NCBI GenBank assembly: GCA_025201765.1
Contig: MU623369.1
Span: forward strand, 186,001-250,000
Reading direction: 5' to 3'
Length of the DNA stretch: 64,000 nucleotides
Origin: Daldinia sp. FL1419
Lineage: Eukaryota; Ascomycota; Sordariomycetes; Xylariales; Hypoxylaceae
Both the position numbers and the translations under genes were made by a program. Shown one piece after another: positions 25,270-37,829 of the stretch. Below the pieces are notes generated by a model that was not told the DNA's origin, made no database searches, and saw nothing but the letters and a program-made list of their open reading frames with translations. The stretch's first letter is position 1; every line of letters starts with the position of its first letter.

Positions 25270-28200
25270 AAAGACATTAATATGCTAATTATTAATAAAT
25301 ATAATATACTATCAAAACACAATTTTTACATAATTAACAAAAAACTCCAACAAATCCAAAAACAATTTAACATAAATTTTAAAAAATTACCAATTGTTAT
25401 ACTATATAAGGATTTTTATTAATTTTAATCTATTACAAGAATAATCTTTCTTTTTTTTAACCAATTGATAAGTACAAAAAAATTAAAAAAAACAAATTAA
25501 CTTTATAAAATAAAAAAGAATAATAACCAATATCTTAGCCATTCATTATAAGAAAAATTTACAAACATCAATCTTTTAAATCAACAAATAAAGAACAATA
25601 ACCTTAATCTTAAAATTATATTAAATAAATTTCATAATGGAATATAAATATTAAATAATATGGATATATTGAATGGAAGAGTGGTTGTTTTAAAAAACAT
25701 TAATTTAGATAAGCACACAAAAACTATAACACCTTTAAATTCAATATAATACGCAATGAATTTTTAAGTTATGTTAATATTTACCAAGAAAAAAGGTTAA
25801 ATTACATACTTCTTTTTATTAGATTATTAAATAAACCATTCAAATTGAAGGGAAAGTTTAATAATTATATTTAAAATAATAGATATTTTAATTTTAAAAG
25901 TTCCAATTTATATGGTTTTTATAAGAAATATATTAGTTTTTATAATAGAAAATACTTATTAAATATTAAAAATAGTGAATAATATCAAGTACCTTTATAA
26001 AGGCTTCATCTTAAATCTAAGAATATTTATTTATAAGATTATATTGAATTTTTTATTAATAATATAATTATTAAAAATATTTTTAATGTTATTGTTAATA
26101 ACAAATATAATATAATTTGATAGATTGGAATAGGGGATATTACTTTTATTTCTAAAATTGATTAATGTAAATTAAGTTTGTTTATTTAAGTGCAAAGGTT
26201 TTACATTAATACCCACATTTATTATCATTAAATTTAAATTGTAAGGGTAAATAATTTAGAAGGTATATTTAAATTTGATATTATGTTATTTTAATGTAAA
26301 AAAGGTAGATTTTATAATTATATATATTTAATTATTAAGGGTTATTAATTTTCAAAACCTATATCTATTATTACCTATAAATGAGGATTATTAGTGTAAA
26401 TTAAAATTACCATTTAAAATAGGTTAAGGTATATATTAATTAAATATGTTAGTGGAAGAGATTATAAGATTTTTTATATAATATTGAAAAACATTTAAAA
26501 ATATAATATTAAAAAAAGGAAATAGTGTGTTTGTTATTGAAGAATGTTATGATTTTAAGGGGTGTATTATTTGATATTTTTATATATATAGTGATATAAA
26601 AGAAATTATATCCTTCCAAATCTTAAATCCAATTAAATAACCCACATTAAAGATAAAAGAAAAGAAAAGAAAAAATACATTAAAAAAAAAAAATAACATT
26701 ATAAATTCGAAGATTTTTATTCATATTCAATATTATAATTTTAATATAAATAAATTAAAAATCTATATATATATTTATTAATATTTACCTATCCCCACAC
26801 CAAAATTTTACATTTATAAAAAATAAATATTAATATAATATTCTTTTATATTTATATTATATAAGGTTGGGATTTTGTGCTTAATAATATTTCGCTAATA
26901 TAAAAACCCAATTATATTTAATTTTAAAAAGTTTTTAACCCTTATTCACATCATAACCCTTCTTAAATGGTTGGGAATGGGTGTAAAATTCAAAAAAATT
27001 GCTGTGGTTTGTATTTGCAGGAGATTGTAAGGTAATGAATATAAAAATTATATTTTTATTTGTAATAAAATCATTAAATATAAATATATACTAATATTTA
27101 TTATTATTATCTTTATTAAAAATACTATTTATAATTTGAATAGTAACATTATTTACAAAGGGTAGAGTGGGACTTAAACAATTTGGAATAAATAATAAAA
27201 CCAGCTGCTTATATGATAAAGGAAGGTTATAATAAATTTCGGAATTATCATTATTATTTAAACCATATAAAAATAAAAAATCCAATAAAAATAAATTTTT
27301 ATTAACAAGAATAAAATAAGAAAATAAATTTACATCATATTCAATATCCTTTAAAATTTGATTAACATTTTTTTTCTAATTTTTTTAAAAAAGAATTAAA
27401 TAACAGTGCGAGAATCTTAATCTTAAGGAAAATATATTTAAATTAAATAAAGTTTTTTCTTTTTATTCATCATCAAAGGGTATACTACCCACACAAACAA
27501 ACCTAAACACTTTATATACCAATTATATTTTAAAAAAAAGTATTATATTAGTACAGAAAATGGACCACACAAATCAAATAAACAGATACCTAACTAATAC
27601 ACCACACAACTTATTAATAATTATATTTTAATATTTGTAAATATTTTGAAAACTTTTACCAATATTTTTAGTAAAGTAATTTACATAAATATAAAATTTA
27701 TATTTTTTAATAAGACCAACAATAATAAATTTAAATACGAAGTTTAAGAAATTATAATCCCAAATAAAATAAAAATCTTTACGCAATAGGATTTTATTCC
27801 TTCAATTTTTTAACATTTATATATATAAACTAATAATAGAATAATAAATGTAATTATGTTTAACCCAAACAATTTCTTATTTAAGAATAATATAGACTAA
27901 ATTAATCCCAGATAAATAATTAAATAAATAACAAAACTTAATACACAACTCACTTTCTACCATAGCAACATTAAGATTAAAGAGAATTTTAATATTTTTC
28001 TAAGGTTTTAAAATCCTTTTAAAAAATAATTAGTTATTGAAAGTAAGAATTATAACCCAATGAATACCACGTGGCAAATAATTATACTTATCAGAAATAA
28101 TAAAGAAATAATCCTTGGATGGTAATAGATTGTTAGGGGGGATTTATAAACAATTTTGAATTTTTGGATTTTTGGAAAGGAAGGGCAATGTTTTTTTTGA

Positions 28201-28571
28201 AAAATCTTTATTTTTATCAAATTACATAACATTATTGATCAATATATAAAAAATATAATATACCATAATATATTACATACTTTTATTATTTGTAATAAAT
28301 TTAAGAAGATAGTTATAGTAATCTTTTTCTATATAATATAGATGATAAATATGGATTTTTTTAAGAAGATGATTATTATAAGGCTCGATATTTACAGTAA
28401 TATTATGAAAAAAAAATATTATTAATAGAAATTTATTTTCAAAAAAGGGTAATAGTATTATATAATTTTCATCCACAAATTCTTCTATTAATAATTAATA
28501 AGGAATTTGTATTATTAAATTATATTTAATATATATTGCTTACGTTATTATTATTAGGGTTAATTTTTATG

Positions 28572-28727
28572 TTGTTAGATTCATTATTAAATAAATTACC
28601 AAATTTATTATTAAATAAATTACTAAATTCATTATTTAATATGTTACTAAATTTATTACCAGATTTGTTGTTAAATTCATTATCGAATATATTGCCAAAT
28701 TTATTATCAAATGCATTGCCAAATATA
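28572..28727. repeat. 12-bp tandem repeat, 13 units
   Basis: Thirteen consecutive 12-bp units of the form TTRYYAAATTYR run without gaps (for example TTACCAAATTTA, TTACTAAATTCA, TTGCCAAATATA). Because 12 is a multiple of 3 each unit encodes a 4-residue repeat: on the minus strand F-G-N-x / F-D-N-x (inside a frame 28930-28526), on the plus strand L-x-N-x. Most differences between units are transitions, as RIP would produce. It probably derives from a repeat-rich linker of the transposon that was mutated here. Confidence 0.8.
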
Positions 28728-30720
28728 TTAATATCAGGCTTAACAATATCAGATAAATCAAATAAACTTAAAAAAAATAATTTATTAGCTAATATAATAT
28801 AAAAATAATATAATAAAAATATAAAACCAAAATAATAAAAATAAATTAAATAAAAATAACTGTGTAATAAAAGATAGATGAATAATAAATTAAATAAAAA
28901 TATAAAATATAAATACTCCGCTTTCTCCACTTTATAAAAAATGTTTTATAAGATTTGGATAAATAAATGGTCTGTAAAATAACAATAAACCTATAAAAAA
29001 TACCTAAAAAATCAATACAATTAAAATCTTATAAAATATCAATTTAAGTAAGAACATTTTTTTAAATTTTCATATTCATATATTAATATATATATAAAAA
29101 ATTAAGTAATTAAACCTTATATGGTAATTTGCATTATTAATCTTAATAACATAAATAAAAATTTTATTATTAATTATTATCAAGTTAAGAAAGAGGTATT
29201 AAATATATTAGTAATTAAATCTGGAAAAATAATTATTGGAATCTGAGAAAATAAAATATTAAAAATAATTTTTGGAAATAAATAATATTAATTATTAATT
29301 GTTTAATTGTTCGATAAATAAAATACATTAAAAATATTTTTTTTATTAATTTTAATTTTTATATTATAATGATAAATAAAAGATATTAATTAATATAAAT
29401 AATATAAGGGAAATTAAATATATCTCTTATCTTTTATTATTTTGTTTCTTCGTAAATACTTAACACAATAATATTATATTAATTTTACCTTTATGGGAAG
29501 TAAGATTATTGTTAGTAAAAAATCTTGACTCATCTTTACTGTTGCGATTATTGTTTTTTTTAGTATGCTTGATAAATCTTTTATTATGGTATTTTGATTT
29601 AGTTTGGTTATTATTAAGCATTATAATTGGATAATGATTAGTTTCTGGGGAAGTAATAGAAGGTGAATCTTGTATGCCCAAAGGAATGATTATAATATTA
29701 GTGGATGTTGCGGTTATTGGTGTTTTAGGTTTTACAGTTTGAGATGAAGAGGTGGTTTGAGAATTACCTGATAAGTTGTTACGGGGAAGGGTGTTAAAAG
29801 TAGGTACGAGGTAGATTAATCTATTTTAAATTTATAATTAATGGTAATATATAATATATGTAATTTGGAAATATAGTGTAGGATGAAGATATGTATTAAA
29901 ATATATTAAGAATGATAGAAGAATAAATTTAAAAAGAAGGATGTGGAATAAATAAATGTATATGATAGTAATAAAAATATATTTATTAATATATGTTTTA
30001 TAAATAAGATGTTATTAAAAATATCTTAGTAATAATATTATAATTATGCATGGGATTCTTTGATTTATAAAAGTTTAATTTTAAGTGTTGATTTGAATAG
30101 AAAGGGATAGGGATGGTACTGATGTGATATATTTGGGTGTTAAAATAAAATAATATATTATAAAAAACCCATTTTAAAAGGTTATTATATAAATAATTAT
30201 ATAATTTAAAAAAATTTAATAAAAAAATAATATTTAATTAGAAAGGAAAAAAGAAAAAAAGAAGAAGATGGGTTTTTTAAATAAAAAGGATAAGAATTAA
30301 ATAAATATTTAGAATTAATATTAATTATTAAAAAATATTTATTATTATTAAAATATAAATTTTAAAATAATATTAATATTTAAAATAAAAACTTTATACA
30401 CCAAATTATAATAAAATATTTATTTTTTAAAAATTAATATTTAAGAGGCTTATTTAACAAATATCTACAATATATAAATGGGATTTAATTAATAAAAATT
30501 AAATATGGAAATTAAAAAAGGGGTAGATATGTAAAATATATATAATTAATAATATTTTAAATTAAGTTATATATATAATGATTTTTGAAATTTTAAGGAA
30601 GAAGAAGTTAGTATTAGAGAATATATTAATAAGGAATTAATAAAGCAAATTTATATAATAAAGGTTAATAATATAAGAAAATATTAAAATATTTTAAAGT
30701 TAAATGAAAATATAAATCCT

Positions 30721-31540
30721 GGTGTATGATGGCCTTATAGTTGAGTAGGTTAGGTAGTTACTAAAATCGGGCTATTGTGGTGCCCCGCAGGGGTGCCCTC
30801 TTGTATTTGCAATTTTACATAGTTGTGGTTAACTATCTGATAGGTTAATACGTCTCAACCAATCGCCGCCAACTTTTTCCTTGCTACATCTCTTTTAGTC
30901 CCAAGTTTGGAAAAGTCGCTTATGCAAGTTGCTGAATCGGCAGAGTTATATAACTAACATATGATTTAACTTGTCCTGATTCTTCTCTGATCCTCCATTA
31001 ACCAACTACCTAATTGACCACCTAATTGACCTCCATCTACGTACTTGCTTTTTTTATTATCTACCTGACTACCACATCTGTAGAAAGATTGCCGTTATCT
31101 CCATCTTGCAGCTGAACCCCAATTTACTCTCAAGGCTCGGAATATTTTAATCTTTGATCTTCACCTTTTGATCTCCCAGTAAATTAGTCTTAAAGAGGAA
31201 GGGGAAAAAAGTTAATTTTCGTCATCTCATCGGAGCGACCAATTTAGTACGCATCGAGCAAAATCAAGTAGAAAGGGTCAACTCAAAAGAGAAAAGGGAA
31301 AAAAAAAAAAACCAAGAGGTGCCCGACTGAGTGGGAGTGGGAACCTGCAGCGCCCGAGTCAAGAGGTTTTTGTCCACTTTCGTCCACTTTGCAATTTCAA
31401 GGGTTTTTTCGGGTTTTTCCCTCATGGATGACCCTGGCCTGGTCTATCGTGAATAGCTGCCAGCTGACTTGCTTGGCGTCTTGTTTTTTTGAACAGCGAC
31501 TAACAAAATTACAACCTTACCTGCTTATTGTCGTTTTTTA
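30721..31540. other. Upstream region of the MAPKKK gene
   Basis: Normal-composition DNA between the AT block and the kinase gene. It has pyrimidine-rich tracts, a G-rich hairpin-like GTGCCCCGCAGGGGTGCCC near 30780, a poly-A run at 31300-31311 and a direct repeat GTCCACTTT at 31373 and 31383. It is likely promoter and start of the 5' UTR. No gene seen. Confidence 0.4.
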
Positions 31541-31628
31541 ATGCATAACGATTCCCATCTTCCAAAACTAACGTCTCTCTAATCTTCCTTGGGCTCGAGG
31601 GTGCCAATATCTCCGGATGACAAACTGA
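31541..31628 (+). promoter_or_regulatory. Two candidate upstream ORFs in the MAPKKK leader
   Basis: Before the start codon at 31687 there are two short ATG frames: 31541-31582 (13 codons plus TAA) and 31617-31628 (ATG ACA AAC TGA, 3 codons plus stop). If the transcript starts upstream of 31541, both could lower translation of the kinase. The transcription start is not known. Confidence 0.3.
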
Positions 31629-31686
31629 CCCAAACCTTTGTGCTTCTGGATTTAATTCCAGCGAGTGACATTCGTTAATTCTCGAT

Positions 31687-34600
31687 ATGTCCGCCGAAAC
31701 ATCGCCACGCGCCGTTCGATTTTCCCAGAGCGAAGTCGATCTGGCGCGAGATAGGTCTGAGCCTCAACGACCCGTCGCTATTTCCACCGATTCCGACGGC
31801 TCAGGCTCATCTGAGGATTATACACCCGATCCGCACGAACTCGAACGTCAAGACGAATTGGGATCTCTTCCTCCGTATGGAGATGGCAGTGTTACAAGCT
31901 CCATGGCGTCTTTGGCACCAAATTCCGTTGCCAACAATGCCGGAAGACAGCGAGGTTCCACGACCGAAACAAGCGCTAATAATATCGCGAATGGTGTCGG
32001 CGGCCGTCAACAGCAACAACAAAGGCCCCATGTGACGCGCACTCCCTCCAGTACCTACGCTCCCCAAAGAGGTCCTCCTCAACAACCCGGCTTCATCTCT
32101 ACTTCAACACGGTCTGGATCACGCCGAAGAGATCCTGTCGACAAGTTCCGCGACCAAGAGCCTGCTTACTTGCGCATGATGCGCCAAGACCGTACTCCCA
32201 ACGGATATTTTGATCCTTACACACCCAGCGTTGACTATTCTGATGAAGAGTCCGAGGGTGAGACGCCTTCTTCGGAGGGCGTTTTCGACGACCGCTTCCC
32301 CAACGACGAGACCATAATGTTCCAGAATCTCATCGACGACACGCAACCCACCGAGGATGATATTAAGGACCCGGCGAACCGCGAGCGGTTGGAGTGGCAC
32401 GGTATGCTGGCAGCAGTTTTGACCGGTGACGTTGTAAAACAAGAAAAGAAGCGGCTTATCGGTACGTCTGAGTTATCGGGCGGAAAATCTACCTACAAAT
32501 CGGAACTGTGGCTCGGAATCAGATCAAAAGTGACAGGTCGGTCCCTCGCGGTCCAACGGAGAGTGGTTGAAGAAGGACGAGGGAACCTCGACCGCATTCT
32601 CGACGAGATCACTCGGTTCGAAGTTCAAGGTGAGACTGCTGCCGGCAAACCTGCCATCGAGCAGGTTCGGGATATTGTGAAGAAGATCGAAAAGTGCGAA
32701 GGCCTATATCCCTCGTGGCAGGCAATGGGTCTCTCACACCAACAAGTCACTTCGCAAGCATTCCAAGAAGTATATGATGTCGTGATGTCTTGGTATAATA
32801 CCAATGAGATGATCAATACCGAACTGTCAATCCTTAAGAAATGGGTAGGCAACGATGATCTGGATTTCCAGAGAACGAAACAGAGGTCACCAAGTACCAA
32901 CGGTTTAAGCGATGAAACATCATTTCTAGACCGTCTTTTGAAGGAGGATGGCCTAAGATCGTTACACGAAGATGATGAGGCCGCAACACAGGAACACGCC
33001 CTTAAAACGAAGTCGCTTATCCGAAGAAGTATGCTAACGCCGATCTCGACTACGATTGCCAAGGCTAAAGAAACGCTCATCATGAACTCAGCAGCTTTTC
33101 ATAAACGACATCTTCCGCCTTATATCGAGGAGCTGCTCACTCTCATCAGCTTTCCATCACGATTAATAGAAGAAATAATCAAAGTTAGAGTAGCTTATGC
33201 TAAGAAAATGAAAGAGACTACTCAGCAAACCCCTATCCTTCAAGACCAAATGATCTCACAATTTGAGATCTTACTGAAGCTTGCGATCCGAATCAAGCAG
33301 GAGAATCTCATGGTATCTCAGCCTCAGCCCGGATGGAACTTGCCACCATGTATTGACGAGTCGTTTGATCAAGTTGTACTTGATGCCCTAAAATACTACT
33401 TCAAGATGTTGAATTGGAAGCTTAGCAGAAATAAAAATACATTCAAGGAAGCCGAAGTTTTATTCCAGGAATGGGATTTCGCTAATGAAATTGGTCAGCA
33501 TCTTGTTGGGGGCGACATAGAAGTCGCAGAGCAATTCAGCAATCTCACATACAAAGCTCTAAACCGCCTAAGTCAGACATTTGAGCGCGAACTCCAGAGG
33601 AAGCCTAGGGAGAGTCCGGACGACATGAGTAAAAGATATACGCAAATGTTAGATACCGTACGAGTTAGGCAGAGAATGTTGCAACGGTTCTCGCGAATGT
33701 TGAGCGAGCATTATGAGAACGCGTCGGACATGAGCATTGCTCTGGGCGCTGAGGGTTTGAAATCCCTATACGAGCGACTTTCTATCACTGGGCATTTCCT
33801 TGTCGATGAAGTAGATGGCATTCAAATTATAGCATCACCAGCTCTCATAGGTCGTGACGATGAGGTTCAACTGATACTACGGACTTGCTTCCACGAGCAG
33901 ATCTCTGAAGACCCTACCGACCCTTATGTACTAATACTCCGTCCGGAAGCGCCGTTGCATTGGTTTGGTAATCGGCGCCCTCAGTCTCTCAATATCGAAT
34001 CAACCGATCTCAAGCTTGGCCAAATGCGTTTAATTGCGGATGGATCTCAAGATCGGCTAGCGAACGCGAGGAAACTTTTCCTAGACACAATCGATATGCA
34101 TCTCGATCTTATTGTGGAAGCACGCTCAAATCTCCATAAAGTCAATACTAGACTATTCGAAATTCGAAAAGTCGGCTTTAAGCTTTCTAATACATTTATG
34201 GACAGTGTTGAGATTATTCGAAAGCAAACGAAGGGGTTCGATTGCCAAGATCTGATCCAGACATGCTTCGTCTTTGCCACGGAATTCGGCCAGAGATCAC
34301 TCCTATACATGGACAGCAACCGGCGGCAAATGAATAACATGAAGCTCACTAAACTCAGTTTAGATTGGGTTAGCTTTATCTGCGACGATTGCAAAGTTAC
34401 TGATCGCAAATCTTTTCGTTGGGCCGTACCTGCACTAGAATTCGTGATGGGTATGACGAGAGGTCGCCAGATATTAGGGCTCGGCGATGACGAATACGCA
34501 AAATTAAGGGCCAAGGTATCGGGTTGCATGTCGCTCCTTATATCACATTTTGATATTTTAGGTGCCAAGTCTAACCAAGCTGCGCAATTAGAGCGCGAGC

Positions 34601-35830
34601 GTATCGAAGCTCTTGTAGGGGCATTCAAGAGGTTTGACAAAAACCGTCTTCTTGATGACGAGGACGCCATTAAGATTGTACAAGAGCAACGTCTAGTTCA
34701 GCTCGCTCAAATTGATGAAGTACAGAGACAGAATATTGAAGAAAGACAAGGACTTGGGCGAGTGCTTGAGGTTTCTAACGAAGTTGATCGATCACTGGCG
34801 TATTTGTCATCATCTGCTACAAACGTTACAATGAGATGGCAGCAGGGCCACTTCGTCGGTGGCGGTACGTTCGGCAATGTTTATGCTGCCATGAACCTGG
34901 ATACAGGCCATCTGATGGCTGTGAAAGAGATTAGATTGCAAGATCCCAAGCTGATACCCCAAATTGCGACACAAATCAAAGACGAGATGGGTGTTTTGGA
35001 AGTCCTTAATCATCCGAATGTGGTCTCCTACCACGGCATCGAAGTCCATCGCGATAGGGTCTACATCTTTATGGAGTTCTGCTCAGGTGGTTCATTGGCT
35101 GCTCTATTAGAACATGGCCGTATCGAGGATGAGCAGGTTGTCATGGTGTATGCATTACAGCTTCTTGAGGGTTTAGCTTACCTACATGAAAGCGGCATTG
35201 CTCATCGTGACATCAAACCCGAAAGTAGGTTCCCCCAAGTTATGCTTTTTAAAATAACTCTTTGCTAAATAGTATTTAGATATTCTACTTGACCATAATG
35301 GCGTCATTAAATACGTCGACTTTGGTGCTGCCAAGGTCATTGCACGACAAGGACGCACTCTAGTACATGGCTTGGCTGCTACGAAACCTAATAAGTCGAT
35401 GACAGGCACGCCCATGTACATGTCACCCGAAGTTATCAAGGGTGAGAATCCAGGACGCGCTGGAGCTGTAGATGTATGGTCACTTGGATGCGTAATCCTC
35501 GAGATGGTCACGGGCCGTCGACCATGGTCAAACCTCGATAATGAGTGGGCAATTATGTACAACATTGCTCAAGGCAATCCTCCACAACTACCCAACACGG
35601 ATCAATTGAGCGTGCAAGGAATCGACTTCTTGAATAGGTGCTTCGTTAGGGACCCGAAATTAAGAGCAAGCGCTGTTGAATTACTTCAACATGAATGGAT
35701 TATGTGTATACGCAATCAGGTCGTCGAGCCACCCACTCCGAGTGATACCAGTAGCAACTCGGCTCAAAGCACACCACATCCTTTTTCGGCTGGAAGTAGG
35801 GGAAGTGCGGGTGGAGATGGCTTTTATTAG
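31687..35830 (+). CDS. SSK2: MAP kinase kinase kinase of the HOG pathway (Ssk2/Ssk22, Os-4 type)
   Basis: Cytoplasmic kinase that receives the signal from the two-component response regulator Ssk1 and phosphorylates the MAPKK Pbs2, which activates Hog1 under osmotic and fungicide stress. Two exons, 31687-35224 and 35280-35830, with a 55-nt intron inside the catalytic loop, give 1362 residues, normal for the family. Residues 1-220 are disordered and Ser/Gln-rich; about 220-1040 is the long helical regulatory region typical of Ssk2. The kinase domain starts at about 1049: glycine loop GGGTFGNVY, lysine K1080 (MAVKEIRL), HRDIKPEN with D1175 (codon N1180 is split by the intron), KYVDFG with D1193, GTPMYMSPE and DVWSLGC. 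The reading frame stops at TAG 35828-35830 after a Ser/Gly-rich tail, but the same frame stays open for 108 further codons (see next feature). All catalytic residues are present. Confidence 0.93.
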
Positions 35831-36157
35831 GAATATGGGCCTGAAGATTTGCCTTCAATTCAAGTCATTGAAACGAAAAAGGATAGAATTTCGACGCCTG
35901 CCAAGACGATGCCAACCGCGCAAGGTGATAATGTTACGATCCCATTTCCGGCGTACGTAGAAAACGATTCCAATACGAATAGCCGACCTCTCCCCCCAAC
36001 CAGCATACAGGCGGCGCAAGAGTCTGCTCGGAGAGCTCATGCTAGAGAATCTTTTAGTCGGGCGCGGGCGGAATCCGAGTCAGCCGTGACCAGCTCTTTA
36101 TTATGCAACACTCTAAAAAGGGACTTCTGGCTTGATTCATCTAACGACAGACCTTGA
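35831..36157 (+). other. In-frame, stop-free extension after the MAPKKK TAG
   Basis: Directly after the TAG at 35828-35830 the same frame continues for 108 sense codons to TGA at 36155-36157. The translation begins EYGPEDLPSIQVIETKKDR and has normal coding-like composition (Ser, Thr, Pro, Arg and Ala rich, with SARRAHARESFSRARAES). Under random codons a run this long has roughly a 0.5% chance. No intron removing the stop in frame was found: the AG that ends the TAG would need a donor that shifts the frame. It is either a former C-terminal tail cut by a nonsense change or a stop-codon readthrough extension. Confidence 0.5.
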
Positions 36158-37829
36158 GGCTGGTTTTTTCTTCTTTTTTTTTCTTTTTTTCGCAACACAG
36201 GACTATCCGACGGGGTGAAGGGGGTAAGGAGACGAAGACAAGGAGTTATACATATAATGACTGGTACAAAACAATGTTTGAAAATCCACTATACGACTTT
36301 GAGATTCATACGTCCAGCTGCATGAGCGACGGAGTCGAGAGTGGTTTTTGTTTTTTTGGCATTTTTAAGGCGTTATTGGCTATACAACTGTACAATCGAA
36401 GAGAGAGACTGACTAAGGACGCCTCGGGGCTATACCTGTTCACTTGGCAGACTGTTGTACCAATGAAGTCAAGATGTTACTATATAACCCTAGGTAGACC
36501 AGTTGCCCGAAGGGAGACCGATGCAGTCGGTCGGTTGGTCGTTCGGGGCGATATTGGTGGAGTTGGGGTCTTACGCATATACACATACATACATAGGTCT
36601 AGGTAGCTATGTCATACAACTAATACCCTGTAATGCTCATCTCAGCGTCCACGTGAAAATGTTACACTGCATTCATGTTTCGTCTCGTCGCACTCGTATA
36701 ACATACGCCAAGTACGAATATCTTCGCTCCCCCAGAGCGTAAGCTAATAACCTTGTATCATCTCGCATCCTTATACGATATAGCCCGGCCGGAGGGCGGT
36801 CCGCGACGGTATCACCCGAAATAGGGCGGAGTACGGAGTATATACCCCCGGCGACAGGGCGTTCCACGGTGGGACGGAGGTGTGTTGCGCGGCGCGGGAC
36901 GCGTAAGCCATCTAGCGTGCCGATACCTGGCACATGACGATTTTACTTGTGAAGTGCGGAAAGGGGATTCCTGCGCTGAGACTCATGTGTGACCAGAAAT
37001 CAAGTAAGGTTGTCGGGTAAATCACATTGCACATATTGATGAAGACTATTAGGCCTATCCCGTCTTGGGTAGAAACTGGGTAAGGCGGGTGGGAAATGGT
37101 GATAGTGGATGGTGATGAGGTAGGTAATTAACGTGTATTGTTCCCCCTATACTCCTAATGTAGATCCGTCATATATGTTCCAGTGAAAATCAACCAAGAG
37201 GATAAATCATGCCATTACATCATAATGTTTCCCATATATGACATCTTGAATAAATAACGATATAGACAGATATACATAAAATACCGAATGCCAAAGGCCT
37301 TGGCGTGGACGATAGAAAGGTAATATGAGCGCCCGTAGGCATGTAACAGTCACGCCGCTGTAACGGTGATAAGTGAAGCATGAAATCCTTGAATGTAAAC
37401 ACAAACACAGATACAATCACTGGTAACCAAGACTTTCCTCACGGCAACGAATACAACGGCATTAGATAATAAAATTAGAAACCACCGCATCAATTATCTC
37501 GTCCGATTGGTAATGAATATCGAACCGTGCTGCAGCTGAGAGGATAGGGGCATTGCGATGTGACTGAAGCCTTGCATGAGGGGCCAACGAGCCAATCTTG
37601 GAAAACAAGACTTCCGGCCACGTTTCCTACCGTAGTTACTACGGACGCGCGTGCCGTAGGGAATCAGTATATCTCAATTCTCGGCGTGGGTAACATCCTT
37701 CATAACCCCCGGTTCGTTCCCCCGGGTAGTCTCTCCTATCCAACGATAGATCTGACATTTCTCCGTTCGTATACACATGTCTCGGCGTGATCAAGCATCA
37801 GTATCGTAGTCCTACGTGGCATTATTACT
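36158..37829. other. Intergenic region between convergent MAPKKK and DPB4
   Basis: About 1.7 kb. T-rich tract at 36160-36190 just after the extension, then mixed sequence with several short frames of no recognisable family. It presumably contains both 3' UTRs. Confidence 0.4.

Larger units (their letters stand above)
17930..30720. repeat. AT-rich block, RIP-like degraded repeat DNA
   Basis: About 12.8 kb made almost wholly of A and T, with sharp edges at about 17930-17950 and 30715-30730. There is no intact gene; frames are short and broken by TAA/TAG. TpA is abundant and CpA scarce by eye, the expected outcome of repeat-induced point mutation (C-to-T in CpA context) acting on transposon copies in Pezizomycotina. 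Patches alternate between G-without-C and C-without-G on the plus strand. Degenerate coding traces (25006-25269, about 25640-26590) and a 12-bp minisatellite (28572-28727) survive. The block was probably one or several nested retroelements. A small centromere-like or heterochromatic domain is an alternative, but the size is small for a regional centromere. Confidence 0.85.

Noticed and set aside
28526..28930. 134-codon minus-strand frame as a real membrane protein
   Set aside because: Hydrophobic residues and Asn repeats follow from AT-rich codons and the 12-bp minisatellite; no start context or neighbours support a gene.
17930..30720. AT block considered as a centromere or as inserted mitochondrial DNA
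   Set aside because: At 12.8 kb it is small for a Pezizomycotina regional centromere, and no rRNA, tRNA, cox or nad pieces were seen. The skew patches and stop-ridden transposon-like frames fit RIP better.
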